DNA of 64,000 bases from Macrotis lagotis (taxonomy: Eukaryota; Chordata; Mammalia; Peramelemorphia; Peramelidae), in the NCBI RefSeq assembly GCF_037893015.1, contig NC_133658.1, positions 140,411,822 through 140,475,821 of the forward strand. Direction: 5' to 3'. Each line of letters begins with the position of its first letter. Position 1 is the first letter of the stretch. The notes beneath the pieces were generated by a model. That model was not told where the DNA came from. It did not search any database and saw only the letters and a list, made by a program, of their open reading frames with translations. The position numbers were made by a program, and so were the translations under genes. Below are positions 1 through 9,758 of this stretch, one piece after another.

Positions 1-149
1 GCATTGAAATCATTGTATAATCTGACTGCTTCTTACCTTCTTATTCATTTCTCCTTCCACCAGAGGTTCCAGCTCTAGTCCTCTCCCTCTTGTTACAATC
101 CTTATCATAGTAGCCACTCTCTTCTTCCTTATTCTGGTTTCTCTGAATC

Positions 150-455
150 CCCAGTTTCCTTCAGAATTCAACTCAAAGGCTCATTTCTGTATAGAACCTT
201 TTCTGGTTTCCCTCTAGAGATCAGGGCCTTCCCTGCTCAAATTGCCTTGTGTTCATGTTGTATTTACTTTATATATATTAATGGATATTATATATGTTGT
301 CTCCGTTAGATAATGTTGTCTCCCTTATTAGAGTATAAGCTCTTGGAGGTCAGGGACTGTTTTGCTTTATGCCTTTATTATTTTTTAACTTTAGCATGGT
401 TTCTAGGACCCTGTAGATGCTTAATCAGTACTTGTTGATTCAATACAGTAATGGA
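150..455 (+). repeat. L2 LINE 3' end
   Basis: The stretch reads like the L2 3' untranslated end: a 'tataagctcttggaggtcagggac' -like motif near 330-358 and a tail like 'gcttaatcagtacttgttga'. The upstream part (150-250) matches the pyrimidine-rich L2 region before it. The copy is old and has no open frame. Confidence 0.75.
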
Positions 456-780
456 TTGATTGAGTGACCTAGACAAATTATCCTTAAGCTGTGCTCTGAG
501 ATTTCCCAGAGGCAACTTTGGGTGGATACAGAACAAGTCAAAAAGAGAGTCATTTTGGGAGGCCACCCAGTCAATATAAGCTCCTAGGGCCCTTAGACCT
601 TGGCTTCTTATACACATATTTTTTCCAGATTGACAATGAATGAAGAGAAGTATGGCTCTGCCCTAAAGTGGAATGAGGCCTTTTGTATATGGTGGGAGGC
701 TAGATCATTAGGGACGAATGGAGTTGGAGCTTTGAAGAGAGGAGAAAGATTTTGAGTCAATAGTTTGAATGGGATAGAGG
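456..780. other. No gene or repeat recognised
   Basis: Single-copy-looking AT-rich DNA with no splice-bounded open frame and no repeat family that I recognise. Confidence 0.5.
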
Positions 781-784
781 ATCA

Positions 785-1275
785 ATAAGACAAGTCAAAC
801 CAGCATTTATTTATTAAATGTTGTGTATCTAGCATTGTGCTAAGTTCCAATGTACAAATAAAATAAAAAACAACACTTTCTCCCAAGGAACTCCAGGTCT
901 AATGGGGGAAATAGCAGGCAATTATGTACTAATAAAATATTGTTGTTGTTTCAATCATGTCTGATTCTTCATGATCCCATCTGGGGTTTTCTTGGCAAAG
1001 ATATTGAAATGTTTGCCTTTTTCTTTTCTAGATCATTTTGCAGAGGAGGAATCTGAGGCAAACACAGGTAAGTGACTTGCCCAGGGTCACACACTTAGTA
1101 AGTGTCTGAGGCTAGATTTGAGCTTAAGTTTTCCTGACACCAAGGTCTGGTGCTCTATCCCTTCTAGCTACCCCACTAATAATATATGGATGGGATACAT
1201 TGGGGGTAGTCTAAGAAGGAAAGGCATTAAAGAAAAGGAGGATCAGGACAGGCTTTTTTCAGGAAGAGGGATAAT
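785..1275 (-). repeat. L2 LINE, split by a SINE
   Basis: The reverse complement of the L2 3' end starts at 'gcatttatttattaaatg'. It resumes after the SINE at about 1187 with 'gggatacattgggggtag', which fits the next part of L2 in the same orientation, so this is one relic. Confidence 0.7.
940..1174 (-). repeat. SINE-B (MAR1-like, BovB/RTE-type tail)
   Basis: In reverse complement this has a tRNA-like head, a 'gtgtgaccctgggcaagtc' core block and a 3' part resembling 'atgggatcatgaagaatcag', the BovB/RTE-like end. Imperfect flanking copies of 'actaataaaatat' (about 928-940 and 1174-1186) look like the TSD. Confidence 0.8.
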
Positions 1276-1494
1276 AAGGGAAATACATGAGTTGTCTGAT
1301 GAGAGGCTCTAAGAAATAAAAAGTGAGGGTCAAAAATTGCTGTTGAATGTCTTTATCATCCCAATTATCTCAATCTCTAGGGAAAGCAATCACTAAATTT
1401 AAAAATTGAAATTATATTTTCTTTCTTCTCAATTTCAGGACTCAACTCTGGGCTCTCTGAAACTGGTAAGCATACTGGAAAGAGAAATGTACTG

Positions 1495-1630
1495 GCAAAC
1501 AGAGTATCTAGGTTTCAAATCTGATTCTACTACTTATTATCTTTGTGATCTCAGGCAAATGAGTTGTCCCTTTTGGGCCTAAAGACTCCTCATCTGAAAA
1601 TTGAGGAGGTGGATTAGGTGATCACTTCCC
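1495..1630 (+). repeat. MIR SINE
   Basis: It shows the MIR core order: a 'ggtttcaaatctgattctac' -like block, then 'ttatctttgtgatctcaggc', then 'cctcatctgaaaattgagg'. It is old and diverged. Confidence 0.7.
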
Positions 1631-2090
1631 CTTGCTTCTTCTCACTCATCAAATAGACTTTTGCTTCTATCCTCTTCCTCCCCCTGGGAAACCATCAGTC
1701 AAGAGCTTTATAGCACATTTATCTGCCAATTTCCTCTTCACTATTAATAATTAGTCAGCCTGACATTCTCTCTATCGGGTCCCCAGCTCAATGAGACACA
1801 TAGGGCCATGGCAACCCATCGTGATGTCACCAGTTCACCAGCTGTGATTCAAGGCATGGATCAGGTAAAGGGAACGAATGGAAAAGAAAGATGCCTGCGG
1901 AGGTGGAAATGTGCTTATTCATTTTTTCCCTTTGACACAGCTGGCTGCAGTCTGATCCTGGCACCTGGAGGTCAGTCACCCAAGTTGAGAACCTGAAGGG
2001 ACTTGAAGGTACCTCCCACCCTCTATAGAAAGTGAAGGTGAAGCCATCCCTGCTACCTCTAAGAATCTGCTGGTGTGGCAGAAAAGACCA
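1631..2090. other. No gene or repeat recognised
   Basis: Single-copy-looking DNA. Two overlapping open frames of 62 and 102 codons lie on opposite strands, but neither resembles a known family and no splice context supports them. Confidence 0.5.
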
Positions 2091-2094
2091 ATGA

Positions 2095-2339
2095 TTAGTT
2101 TCCAGTGTGAGATCAAATATGGATTCAGATTCCATTTCTACTACTTAAGAGTTGGGACAATGAGAGAAATTCATGAATTATTGTCTGATGAGAGCCAACT
2201 CGAATCTCTAAGAAATAAAATATGGGATTTAAAAAAAAACAAACATTGGGCAAATGATTTGACATCCCTGGGACTGTTTTCTCCTCTGCAAAATGAAAAC
2301 TTGATGATCTCTAAGGATGCTTATGGCTCTAAATCCTAT
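2095..2339 (+). repeat. MIR SINE with an 80-90 bp insertion
   Basis: MIR blocks lie at about 2105-2155 and 2250-2339 ('ctcctctgcaaaatgaaaac'). Between them is an A-tailed stretch (about 2158-2250) that is not MIR and shares blocks with 1262-1340. Confidence 0.6.
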
Positions 2340-2351
2340 GATTGTGATCTT

Positions 2352-2520
2352 TTAAAAAAATGTTCTCAAATATTTTATTTTTTCCAATTATATAGAAAAA
2401 CAATTTTTAAAAATACTTTACTTTCCCCAATTACATATAAAACCAAATTTTAACATTATTAAAATACTGAATTCCAAATTCTCATGTGCAGTCATGCAAA
2501 ACCTTTTCAAATTAGTAAAA
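2352..2520 (-). repeat. L1 3' end, strongly 5'-truncated
   Basis: The left end begins with T-rich sequence followed by 'ttccaattatatag' and 'ccccaattacatat', the reverse complement of the marsupial L1 3' terminus. A perfect 12-bp TSD 'gattgtgatctt' lies at 2340-2351 and 2521-2532, which fixes both ends. Confidence 0.85.
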
Positions 2521-2559
2521 GATTGTGATCTTAACCTGCTATAATAAAATAAGCATTGA

Positions 2560-2798
2560 AGTGTCTGTTCTGTATCAGGAAATATGGTGAGTGCTTTACA
2601 CGTATTATCTCATTTGATCTTCACAGCAAACTGGGGTGGGGTGAGGTATAGATCTATTGTTAGTCCTATTCTACAGTTGGAGAAACTGAGGCACACTAAG
2701 GTTAAATGATTTGCCCAAGGTCACACTTTTAAGAAATATATGAGGCTGAATTTGAACTCAGGTCTTTCTGACTCCAAGTCCACTGCTCTATCCATTGC
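2560..2798 (-). repeat. MIR-type SINE
   Basis: The reverse complement carries the MIR head, core ('gaccttgggcaaatcattt') and tail ('gatcaaatgagataatacg'). It is diverged and abuts a SINE-B in the same orientation. Confidence 0.75.
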
Positions 2799-2802
2799 CA
2801 CA

Positions 2803-3038
2803 TTTAGCTTTTGTTGTTCAGTCATATTTGACTCTTCATGACTCCCATTTGGGATTTTTTTTTCTTGGAATAGATATAGAGTAATTTGCCATTTCCTTCT
2901 CCATCTCATTTTACAGATAAAAAAAAAACTGAGGCAAACAGGATTGACTGACTTGCCCAGAGTTACCCAACTGTGTCTAAGATAGACTTTGAACTCATGA
3001 AGATGAGTCTTCCTGACTCCAGGTGCAGTATTCTCTGC
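2803..3038 (-). repeat. SINE-B (MAR1-like)
   Basis: It starts with 'ttgttgttcagtcatatttg', the complement of the BovB/RTE-like tail. It continues through 'ccatttccttctccatctc' and the core block 'gacttgcccagagttac' to a tRNA-like head near 3030. Confidence 0.85.
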
Positions 3039-3039
3039 A

Positions 3040-3112
3040 GGATGCAATAAAGATTACAGACAAGGTCCCTTCTCTCCAGGAGCTGACATTCTAATTGAGC
3101 AGCCAGAAATAA
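3040..3112 (-). repeat. L2 fragment
   Basis: A short piece of the L2 3' region: 'ccttctctccaggagctgac' followed by 'attctaattg'. It is probably the flank into which the preceding SINE-B inserted. Confidence 0.5.
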
Positions 3113-3114
3113 TA

Positions 3115-3555
3115 CCCATTAACCAAGTAAAGAGTAATAATAGTGTTCAATTGGGCAGTCCCAGTCATGGATATCAGACGAACACCTCTGGGTTTGAATT
3201 AGAATAAAAATTATTGATACTTGCAAATTTGTGACTGAACTGCCTACTTCTCTTTCTTAAGGAACCTATTATAGAATAGGGTGAAGTTTCCCTCCAGAAT
3301 TTCTAAGCAAATTTAAGTGAGGGGCATGGAGGACAGATTCCAGTACTAATCAGTAGATTTTTACTGGTAGTTGTCTAGTTACCTGGGTTGATAAATGACT
3401 CGATTCAGGGCTGTGACCTCACTAGTTAATATAGGGAAGGGAAAGTCTATCTGACACAGGATGGGAGAAATATGGATAGGTAGCTGTTGATGTGCAAATG
3501 ACCTGAAAATTTAGCTCAAAATGAGTCAGTTAAGTGATATGAGAGCCAAAAATAG
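3115..3555. other. No gene or repeat recognised
   Basis: Single-copy-looking AT-rich DNA with no open frame of note. Confidence 0.5.
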
Positions 3556-3567
3556 CTATTTTGATTT

Positions 3568-3708
3568 GATTTGATTACAAGGCAAATGGGGTCAAGTAGC
3601 TTGCCCAAGGCCACACAACTTGGTAATTATTAAGTGTCTGAGGCTGGATTTGAATTCAGGTCCTGACTCCAGGACTGTGCTCTATCCATAGCACCACCTA
3701 ACTGCCCC
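3568..3708 (-). repeat. SINE-A (WSINE1-like)
   Basis: The minus-strand short SINE is recognised by 'ggtaattattaagtgtctg' in the middle and the tRNA-like head 'gcaccacctaactgcccc' at the right. A perfect 12-bp TSD 'ctattttgattt' lies at 3556-3567 and 3709-3720. Confidence 0.92.
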
Positions 3709-3759
3709 CTATTTTGATTTTAGACTAGATTAAGAGAGGTACAACAAATAGAAGTAGTA

Positions 3760-3860
3760 TGTATTGGAAAGAGGGTAAATCTCAAGAGTTAGGAAGAGTT
3801 GAACTGGAATCCTACTTATATCATATACTTACTGTTTGATCCTGGAACAAATCAGAATCT
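3760..3860 (+). repeat. MIR fragment
   Basis: Weak match to the MIR head and core ('gttgaactggaatcctactt', 'gtttgatcctggaacaaatc'). Confidence 0.45.
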
Positions 3861-4024
3861 GTCAGGGCACCCAGGAAGTTCTTGGGGACTTTATGTTTCA
3901 GAGAATTGGTCTGAATTGATAGAGGAATGATTCATCAGGAGCTCCCAATACTGCTGAAAAACAGATCCATTTAAAGAGAAAAAAGAAGAGGGAATAGAAC
4001 AAGGAAGGTTAGAGTTCATAAGGG

Positions 4025-4155
4025 AGCATAGAGTTAAAGTTGGAAGCAAACTTTGAGGTCTTCTCGTGCACCCTCTTATTTTACAAAAGAAATTGAAGCT
4101 GGGCAATTGAATGTGGAGTCAGAGGATTCAATTTCCCCAGTACCATGTTGCCTGC
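4025..4155 (-). repeat. MIR-like SINE relic
   Basis: It has the order 'ttgaggtcttctcgtgcacc', then 'cttattttacaaaagaaattg', seen in old MIR-related copies in minus orientation. Confidence 0.5.
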
Positions 4156-4192
4156 CCAAAATGACTGACTTTCTCCAACTATAGTCAGGTAG

Positions 4193-4400
4193 TTAGTTGG
4201 TGCAATGAATAGAGCAGTGGATTTGGAGACGTGAAGATCTGAGCCCCAGATACTTCCTTACACATTATATAACCATTGGCAAGGCACTTACCTATCTTAG
4301 TTTCTACATCTATTAAATAGGGGTTGTGAAGGTTGTTGTGAGGATAAAATAAAGTAATATTTATAAAGTGCTTCACAAACCCTAAAGCAAACTTGTTGTA
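4193..4400 (+). repeat. MIR SINE, near full length
   Basis: It carries the tRNA-like head ('gaatagagcagtggatttgg'), the core ('aaccattggcaaggcactta') and the tail ('gttgtgaggataaaataaag') in order. Confidence 0.8.
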
Positions 4401-4909
4401 CAACAAGCATACTTGTTGTACAAGTATGCCATCATAACAAGTATACAAATTATAATTAACAATAATTTTGCTAATTATTAGTGATGCTAGCTAGAAATAA
4501 CAATAGTCAATCATTATTAGTCATAGCCAGAATTCTCCTCCCAGGCTAGACCACACCAGTTATACAGAAGTCAATGATTTTCAAGCCCAAAGAGCAGAAG
4601 AGTAAGTGAAGAGTAAGGCCATACTTACTCTTCAGTCTACTGACCTCTGCACCAGCCAGATTATCTTTGGGTTCTGTTCACTGTGCTTTAGGAAGGGCAT
4701 TGACAAGCTGTAGAATATCAAGGAGTCAAAAACAGTGGTGCCAGAGACTGAAGACTACACCATATTAGGATGGAATGAAGGATCTGGGGTGTTTACCATG
4801 AACAAGAGACTTGGAGCAAATGTGAAGCTGAATTCCAAACTTCTTCAAGTGTTGGAAAAGTTATCATCGGGGGGTTATTTATTATGCTTTGCCCCAGAAG
4901 TTAGGATTG

Positions 4910-5278
4910 GGATCAACCAATCAATCAACAAGCATTTATTAAGTGCCCACTTTTTGCTAAGGACAGCTAAGTAGCATGAGATAGAGCACAGTGACTCATT
5001 TTTCTGAGTTCAAATCTGCCCTCAAACACTTGCTGCCTGTATGACCCTGGACAACACTTAATCCTACTTTCCTCAGTTTCATAATCAGTAAAATGAGCAG
5101 GAGAAGGAAATGACTAACTACTACAGTATTCCTGCCAAGAAAACCCAAAAGGGGTTCACAAAGAGTTGTACATGACTGAAAAGTGACTAAACAATGACTG
5201 CTACCATGTGTCACTGGGGAGACAAAGACAATGACACAATCCCTGCTCTCAAAGAGCTTCCATTCTAATAAGACCAAT
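4910..5278 (-). repeat. L2 3' end inside L3, split by SINE-B
   Basis: It starts with 'caatcaacaagcatttatta', the complement of the L2 tail. It resumes at about 5205 with 'gtgtcactggggagacaaag' and 'ctcaaagagcttccattcta'. Confidence 0.7.
4962..5202 (+). repeat. SINE-B (MAR1-like)
   Basis: The head is 'ggacagctaagtagcatgag', the core 'gtatgaccctggacaacact', and the tail 'caaagagttgtacatgactg'. It sits inside the minus-strand L2 piece and is therefore younger than it. Confidence 0.85.
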
Positions 5279-5519
5279 GGGTAGAAGTTATAGGGAGACA
5301 GATTTTTACTTAATAGAAATAAAAATTCCATAATAAATATAGCTGTCTTAAAATCATCTGTTACTGAGATTATGTTTAAGGCAAAGGCTGGATGATCATT
5401 AGGGATATTAAAAGGGGTATTAATATATGAGGTAGACATTTGATTTGCTTTCCTCTGAGGTTTCTTCTTACTCCCCAATTCTCTAACTTTATAAAGAGAC
5501 CTAAAAGTCATGGGTTTTG

Positions 5520-5661
5520 AGCTTTAGTATCAGCCCTGGAGTCAGGAGTACCTGGGTTCAAATATGGTCTCAGACACTTAATAATTACCTAGCTGTGTGG
5601 CCTTGGGCAAGCCACTTAACCCCATTTGCCTTGCAAAAACAAAACAAAACAACAAAAAAAA
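5520..5661 (+). repeat. SINE-A, 5'-truncated
   Basis: It lacks the first part of the tRNA-like head and starts near 'agtatcagccctggagtcag'. The rest is intact to an A-rich tail after 'ccccatttgccttgcaaaaa'. Confidence 0.9.
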
Positions 5662-5689
5662 TGGTTTACAAGATCATAGACCAGAACTT

Positions 5690-5760
5690 AAAGAGATTTC
5701 AGCAAAGATATAGTCTGCTTTCCTCATTTTACAGTTGAGGAAACTGAGACCCAGGAAGGA
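5690..5760 (-). repeat. MIR fragment
   Basis: 'cattttacagttgaggaaac' is the complement of the MIR core-tail junction. Confidence 0.55.
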
Positions 5761-5799
5761 TAAATTTGAACATAAGTTCTATGATTTTAGAATCAATGG

Positions 5800-6735
5800 T
5801 CCATAAAAGTTTTATTGCTACTTTTTGGTTTTTTTACAACACAATTTCTATCTATACTGTCTCCAACTCTCTCATCCTGTGAACATTTCCTCCCAACAAA
5901 GAAAAACAGCTAAACAAAATCAACTGACTCAAGTTGTATGAAATAGAGATTCACAAATTCCTATACAGTTTTCTTTTTGTTATGATAAATGCATATACAC
6001 ACACACATTATATGGATATGGATATGTATTTTTGCATGTTTTTAAGTTCTGTATAAGAAATGAAGCAAAAAGCAACTGCTACAGCTCCCACATCTGGCAG
6101 CACATGCAACCTTCTGGGCTCATGACCCTCGTCTTCCCAAGGAAAGGAAAGGAAGGTCTCTCCTTTTAAATATTTTTAAATATCCTTATTCCCTGGCTGC
6201 AAAAAGGAATAAGAAACTCTTAGCCTCAACAACTGACTCAGTGACTGATTGGTGGCTCAGTGAAGGGCTTTTACTATTACCCTCTGCAGCTGGGTTTGTG
6301 GTGGGAGGAATAGTCCATAGTGCTGAGCTCAGTACAGAAGCATGGTGGCATCCTCTGAGCCACTATACTTGGCAACAACTCCTTCTATTTTTGTGGTGAA
6401 CATGGTATATAGTGACTTCTTTGCTGGACAGCTGGGTCTATGCTGGGAAGCTGGGTGTGGAACAAGGCTGCCCTACAAATGGATTGACATCTGTTAGCAT
6501 GTCTCCTGATACCTGGCTGAATGCCCACCAAAGCTACTGTTATCCAATTAGGAACTTCCTATGTGTCTAGATTCTGACTCTGGCTCTGGTCAAAAGTAGA
6601 AGGTTTATAAAGTTTATCTATAGTTCTCTTACAATTCTTTCTATTGCCCATTTCCCATTCTCTATCTGACCCCCTCTTTTTCCTTCTTTCCCCCTCTTCT
6701 TCATCTGCTCCTCTTTTAAGCTGAAATGTGTTCTA
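5800..6735. other. No gene recognised; short AC/TATG tract
   Basis: Mostly single-copy-looking DNA. A small 'acacacacacatt' plus 'tatggatatgg' tract lies at 5994-6026. The 5800-5960 part is vaguely like an old LINE 3' end, but I cannot assign it. Confidence 0.4.
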
Positions 6736-6759
6736 TTCTTATATGTGTTGTCTAATCAG

Positions 6760-6909
6760 GATAGAGGATAGCAAGACTCCCTCCTCTGACTTTTTTTTTG
6801 ATATTTCCATTCTACTGATGTAGTCCACAATCTCATTAGCTTTTTTGGCTGCAACAGCACATTGCTGACTCATTTTGAACTTGCAGTCCATTAAAACTTG
6901 GCATTCTTT

Positions 6910-6912
<3 letters not shown>
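6760..6912 (-). repeat. L3/CR1 ORF2 fragment
   Basis: The minus-strand frame reads QVLMDCKFKMSQQC followed by AVAAKKANEIVDYI. This matches the CR1/L3 ORF2 block after the reverse-transcriptase domain, where the family has 'L.VD.KL.MS.QCA.AA.KAN.ILG.I'. About 45 residues are readable; it is a relic. Confidence 0.6.
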
Positions 6913-6960
<48 letters not shown>

Positions 6961-6972
6961 ATACACACATAC
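6913..6972. repeat. (AT)n / (ATGT)n microsatellite
   Basis: An uninterrupted AT run is followed by 'gtatgtatgtatatacac'. It begins exactly where the L3 piece ends. Confidence 0.95.
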
Positions 6973-7555
6973 AATAATTTTAGCTGCTCTGTACTTTTAT
7001 AACCCCAGGTAGTAATTGGGGATGGGGGTCAATGATTTGAAATAGAAAGAGTAGGAAGGTCATGTAGGGAAGGTGTGGATTTCATTTGGTATCCATACCT
7101 GCAGTTCTTTTATTACTCTCTGCCTCCTTAACTCTCCTTTACCCTAGGTGGCTGGCCCTATTGTTTGGGTGACTTAGGTTGCTGGAAGCAGTTTCCTCAT
7201 GGTTGTCCCCAAGCTGAGTTAAAGCCATCTAGTCAGGTGAAGGGAAGATAAACATTCCCGAGTGCATAGGAGAGTTCATGCAATGAGATGAGATGGTAGT
7301 TTAATGGACTTGTTATCTGGTACCTACTGTGAAGCATGTCCTTATAGGAAATATGACACAGAGATAAATAATCCCATATAGAGGCTTCCTGGTAAGAATA
7401 ACTAGATGATGCAATGGAATAGAGAATGGAGAACACATAGGCTGGGGTATAGGTCCAGGCATACAGAGGAATAGATGTCTAGAACATGTAATCCTTTGCA
7501 TCATGGTCAACCAATCAATCATTTATTGCACACCTAACTAGAATTCTTAGAAGAG
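6973..7555. other. No gene or repeat recognised
   Basis: Single-copy-looking DNA. Small frames of 67-69 codons on the minus strand resemble nothing known. Confidence 0.5.
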
Positions 7556-9200
7556 TTAAAGAAAGAGACTTGGAAAAAAACAAAGATAAGTAAATTTATA
7601 AAACCAAATAAGAGTGGCAGAGGAAATATGTGACAAGAAAAGAGAAAGTTATGAAAGGGAAATTGTTTTGCAAAAGAGATACAAACATTCCTGAAGAAAG
7701 TAACCTGTAAAAATTAGAATTGTCCAAGTGGAAGCTTATGACTTCAAAAAAAATCAAGAAATAATAAATAAAATTTTAAGACTAAAAAACCCAAGAAAAT
7801 GTGAAAAACAACTGACAACTGACTTGGAAAATAGTTTTCAGAGAGAGAACTTAAGAATCACGGGACTACTTGAAATTCATTACAAAAAGAGAGTTGATAT
7901 TCATAGTTCAAGAAAGTATAAAGGAAAACTGCCTAGATAATAGAACCAGAAAGCAAAGAAGAAATTGAAAGAATTTACCAGTCATCTCCTAAAACAAATC
8001 CTCAAATGAAAATTCTCAGGAATAGCTAGCCAAAATCTAGAACTAACACATTAAGATAAAAATATTGCAAGCAGCCATAAAGGAAGAATTCAAATACCAA
8101 GAAGACACAATCAGGATCACAGAGAATTTAATAGCTACCACTATAAAGAAACAGGGAACTTGGAATATTATATTCCAGAAAGTTAAGGAGTTAGGATTAC
8201 AATTGAGAATAATTTACTCTGGAAAATGGTCTGTGATCCTACTGGGGAAAATGGATATTTAATGATTGGACTTTCAAGCATTCCTGATGAAAAGACTGGA
8301 GCTGAATAGAAAGTCTGATATTCAAACATAATATTTGGTAGAAACAAAAAAGATAAATATAAAGGAGAAATCATAAGGGACTGAACTAGGTTAATCTGTT
8401 TACATTCTTATGAGGAAAAGATACATGCAATCACTCAGAAGTTTATCACTAAAACTTTATCTTAAGAGTTTAATCAGGGCCTGGGTGTGATTTAATTATA
8501 TTGAGATTATCTCAGAGAAGAATGGAAGGATGGGGAAAAGGAATGCACTGAGAATGAGTGAAGGAAGAGTCACAATGAGGAAAATCAGGAGAATAGCTAG
8601 GTGACTCAGTGGGTAGAGCACAGACCCTGAAGTCAAGAGGACCTGAGTTCAAATGCAGCCTCAATTAATAATTGCTTAACTATGTTATCTTAGGTAAGTC
8701 AGTTAACCCCAAAACAAAATAAACAAATATAAACAAAAAAGAATGAGGAAAATTTTGTCAGATTAATGGGGCATGAATACAATACAGGGGCAGTGGTGGG
8801 GGGCATGATGTGTATATGGAGCAGGCCAATGCTTGAACCTCACTCTCAACTTTACTGGTTTGAGGAGGAAAAAATAATAATGTAAATATGTTGGTTATAA
8901 AAATTCATTTTACCAACAGGGAAGAAGTGAAAGAGGTTAAGAGGAGAAGAGGGAAATTAGAGGATAGCTTAAGGAAAGCAATGTAAGAAACAAAACATTA
9001 CTGAGAAGGGAACAGAGTGAAAAAAGGATAAATGTAAGAAATAGAATCAAGATAAATAAACAACAATCCTTCTGGAATGATTGAGATCTGTGAATCTAGA
9101 ATGAACTTATCCATAAAGCAGAAGTGGAATGTAGAATGGTTGAGAAACCAGAATCCAACAATAAGTACAAGAAGAATATTAAACAGAAAGAGACAACTTC
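7556..9200 (+). repeat. Old L1/HAL1 ORF1 and following spacer
   Basis: Broken frames recall L1 ORF1: ENSFQRENLRITGLLE near 7822-7875 is the start of the RNA-binding domain. IQAAIKEEFKYQEDTIRI at about 8065-8125 and NIIFQKVKELGLQLRI near 8167-8214 are from its C-terminal part. From about 8520 the text is purine-rich ('gaagaagtgaaagaggttaa'), like the ORF1-ORF2 spacer of marsupial L1. No ORF2 follows. A SINE-A splits it at 8586-8741. Confidence 0.65.
8586..8741 (+). repeat. SINE-A
   Basis: Full-length short SINE with the head 'tagctaggtgactcagtggg'. A perfect 12-bp TSD 'aatgaggaaaat' lies at 8574-8585 and 8742-8753. Confidence 0.93.
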
Positions 9201-9204
9201 TTAT

Positions 9205-9340
9205 TTACTGAATATCTAATATAGCTTATATTTATAATGCTTCATAGTTACAATGCACTTTACAGACATGATGTTATATAATTCCCCCATGAGGTAAGCA
9301 ATTTAAATGTTATTAAGCTCAGATAAAGAAGCTAAGATTA
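9205..9340 (-). repeat. MIR SINE, left half
   Basis: The complement of the MIR tail and middle ('aatgcactttacagacatga', 'cccatgaggtaagcaattta'). The other half lies at 17085-17250, beyond the L1, so the L1 landed in this MIR. Confidence 0.65.
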
Positions 9341-9414
9341 GAGGGTAGAGCCAAAATGGTTGAGAGAGCTAGGAACTTTCTTAAATTCTTCTGGGTTTCC
9401 TTCAGAAGCAATAT

Positions 9415-9584
9415 ATATATATATATATATTTTTTTTTTTTAGTTTTTGCAAGGCAATGGGGTTAAGTGGCTTGCCCAAGGCCACATGGCTAGGTAATTA
9501 TTAAGTGTCTGAGGCCAGATTTGAAGTCAGGTCCTCCTGACTCCAAGGCCAGTGCTCTATCCACTGTGCCACCTAGCTGCCCCG
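9415..9584 (-). repeat. SINE-A in L1 5' end
   Basis: The minus-strand SINE begins with an (AT)n and poly-T stretch. A perfect 14-bp TSD 'ttcagaagcaatat' lies at 9401-9414 and 9585-9598. Confidence 0.94.
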
Positions 9585-9758
9585 TTCAGAAGCAATATTA
9601 ATCAAGCCTTAAATCAGATTTTGGAGTGACAGAACCTACAAAAGAACAGAGTTGGTTCATGTGATATAAATTATCCCATTCTGCTTCCCCCCTTCATTCC
9701 ATCTCATCATAATCCTTTTTTTTCTAATTATCTTAATTTTTTTAAAAGTCATTCCTCA

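Larger units (their letters stand above)
4605..5470 (+). repeat. L3/CR1 LINE 3' end, interrupted
   Basis: At 4625-4900 the text follows the end of the L3/CR1 reverse-transcriptase gene ('aggaagggcattgacaagct', 'ctggggtgtttaccatgaac'). At 5280-5470 it resumes with the L3 3' end ('gaagttatagggagacagat', 'aaaggctggatgatcattag'). The gap is filled by an L2 piece that itself holds a SINE-B. Confidence 0.75.

Noticed and set aside
5525-5660. tRNA-like heads of the SINEs as possible tRNA genes
   Set aside because: They are parts of repeated SINEs with poor cloverleaf potential and A-rich tails, here and at all other SINE copies.
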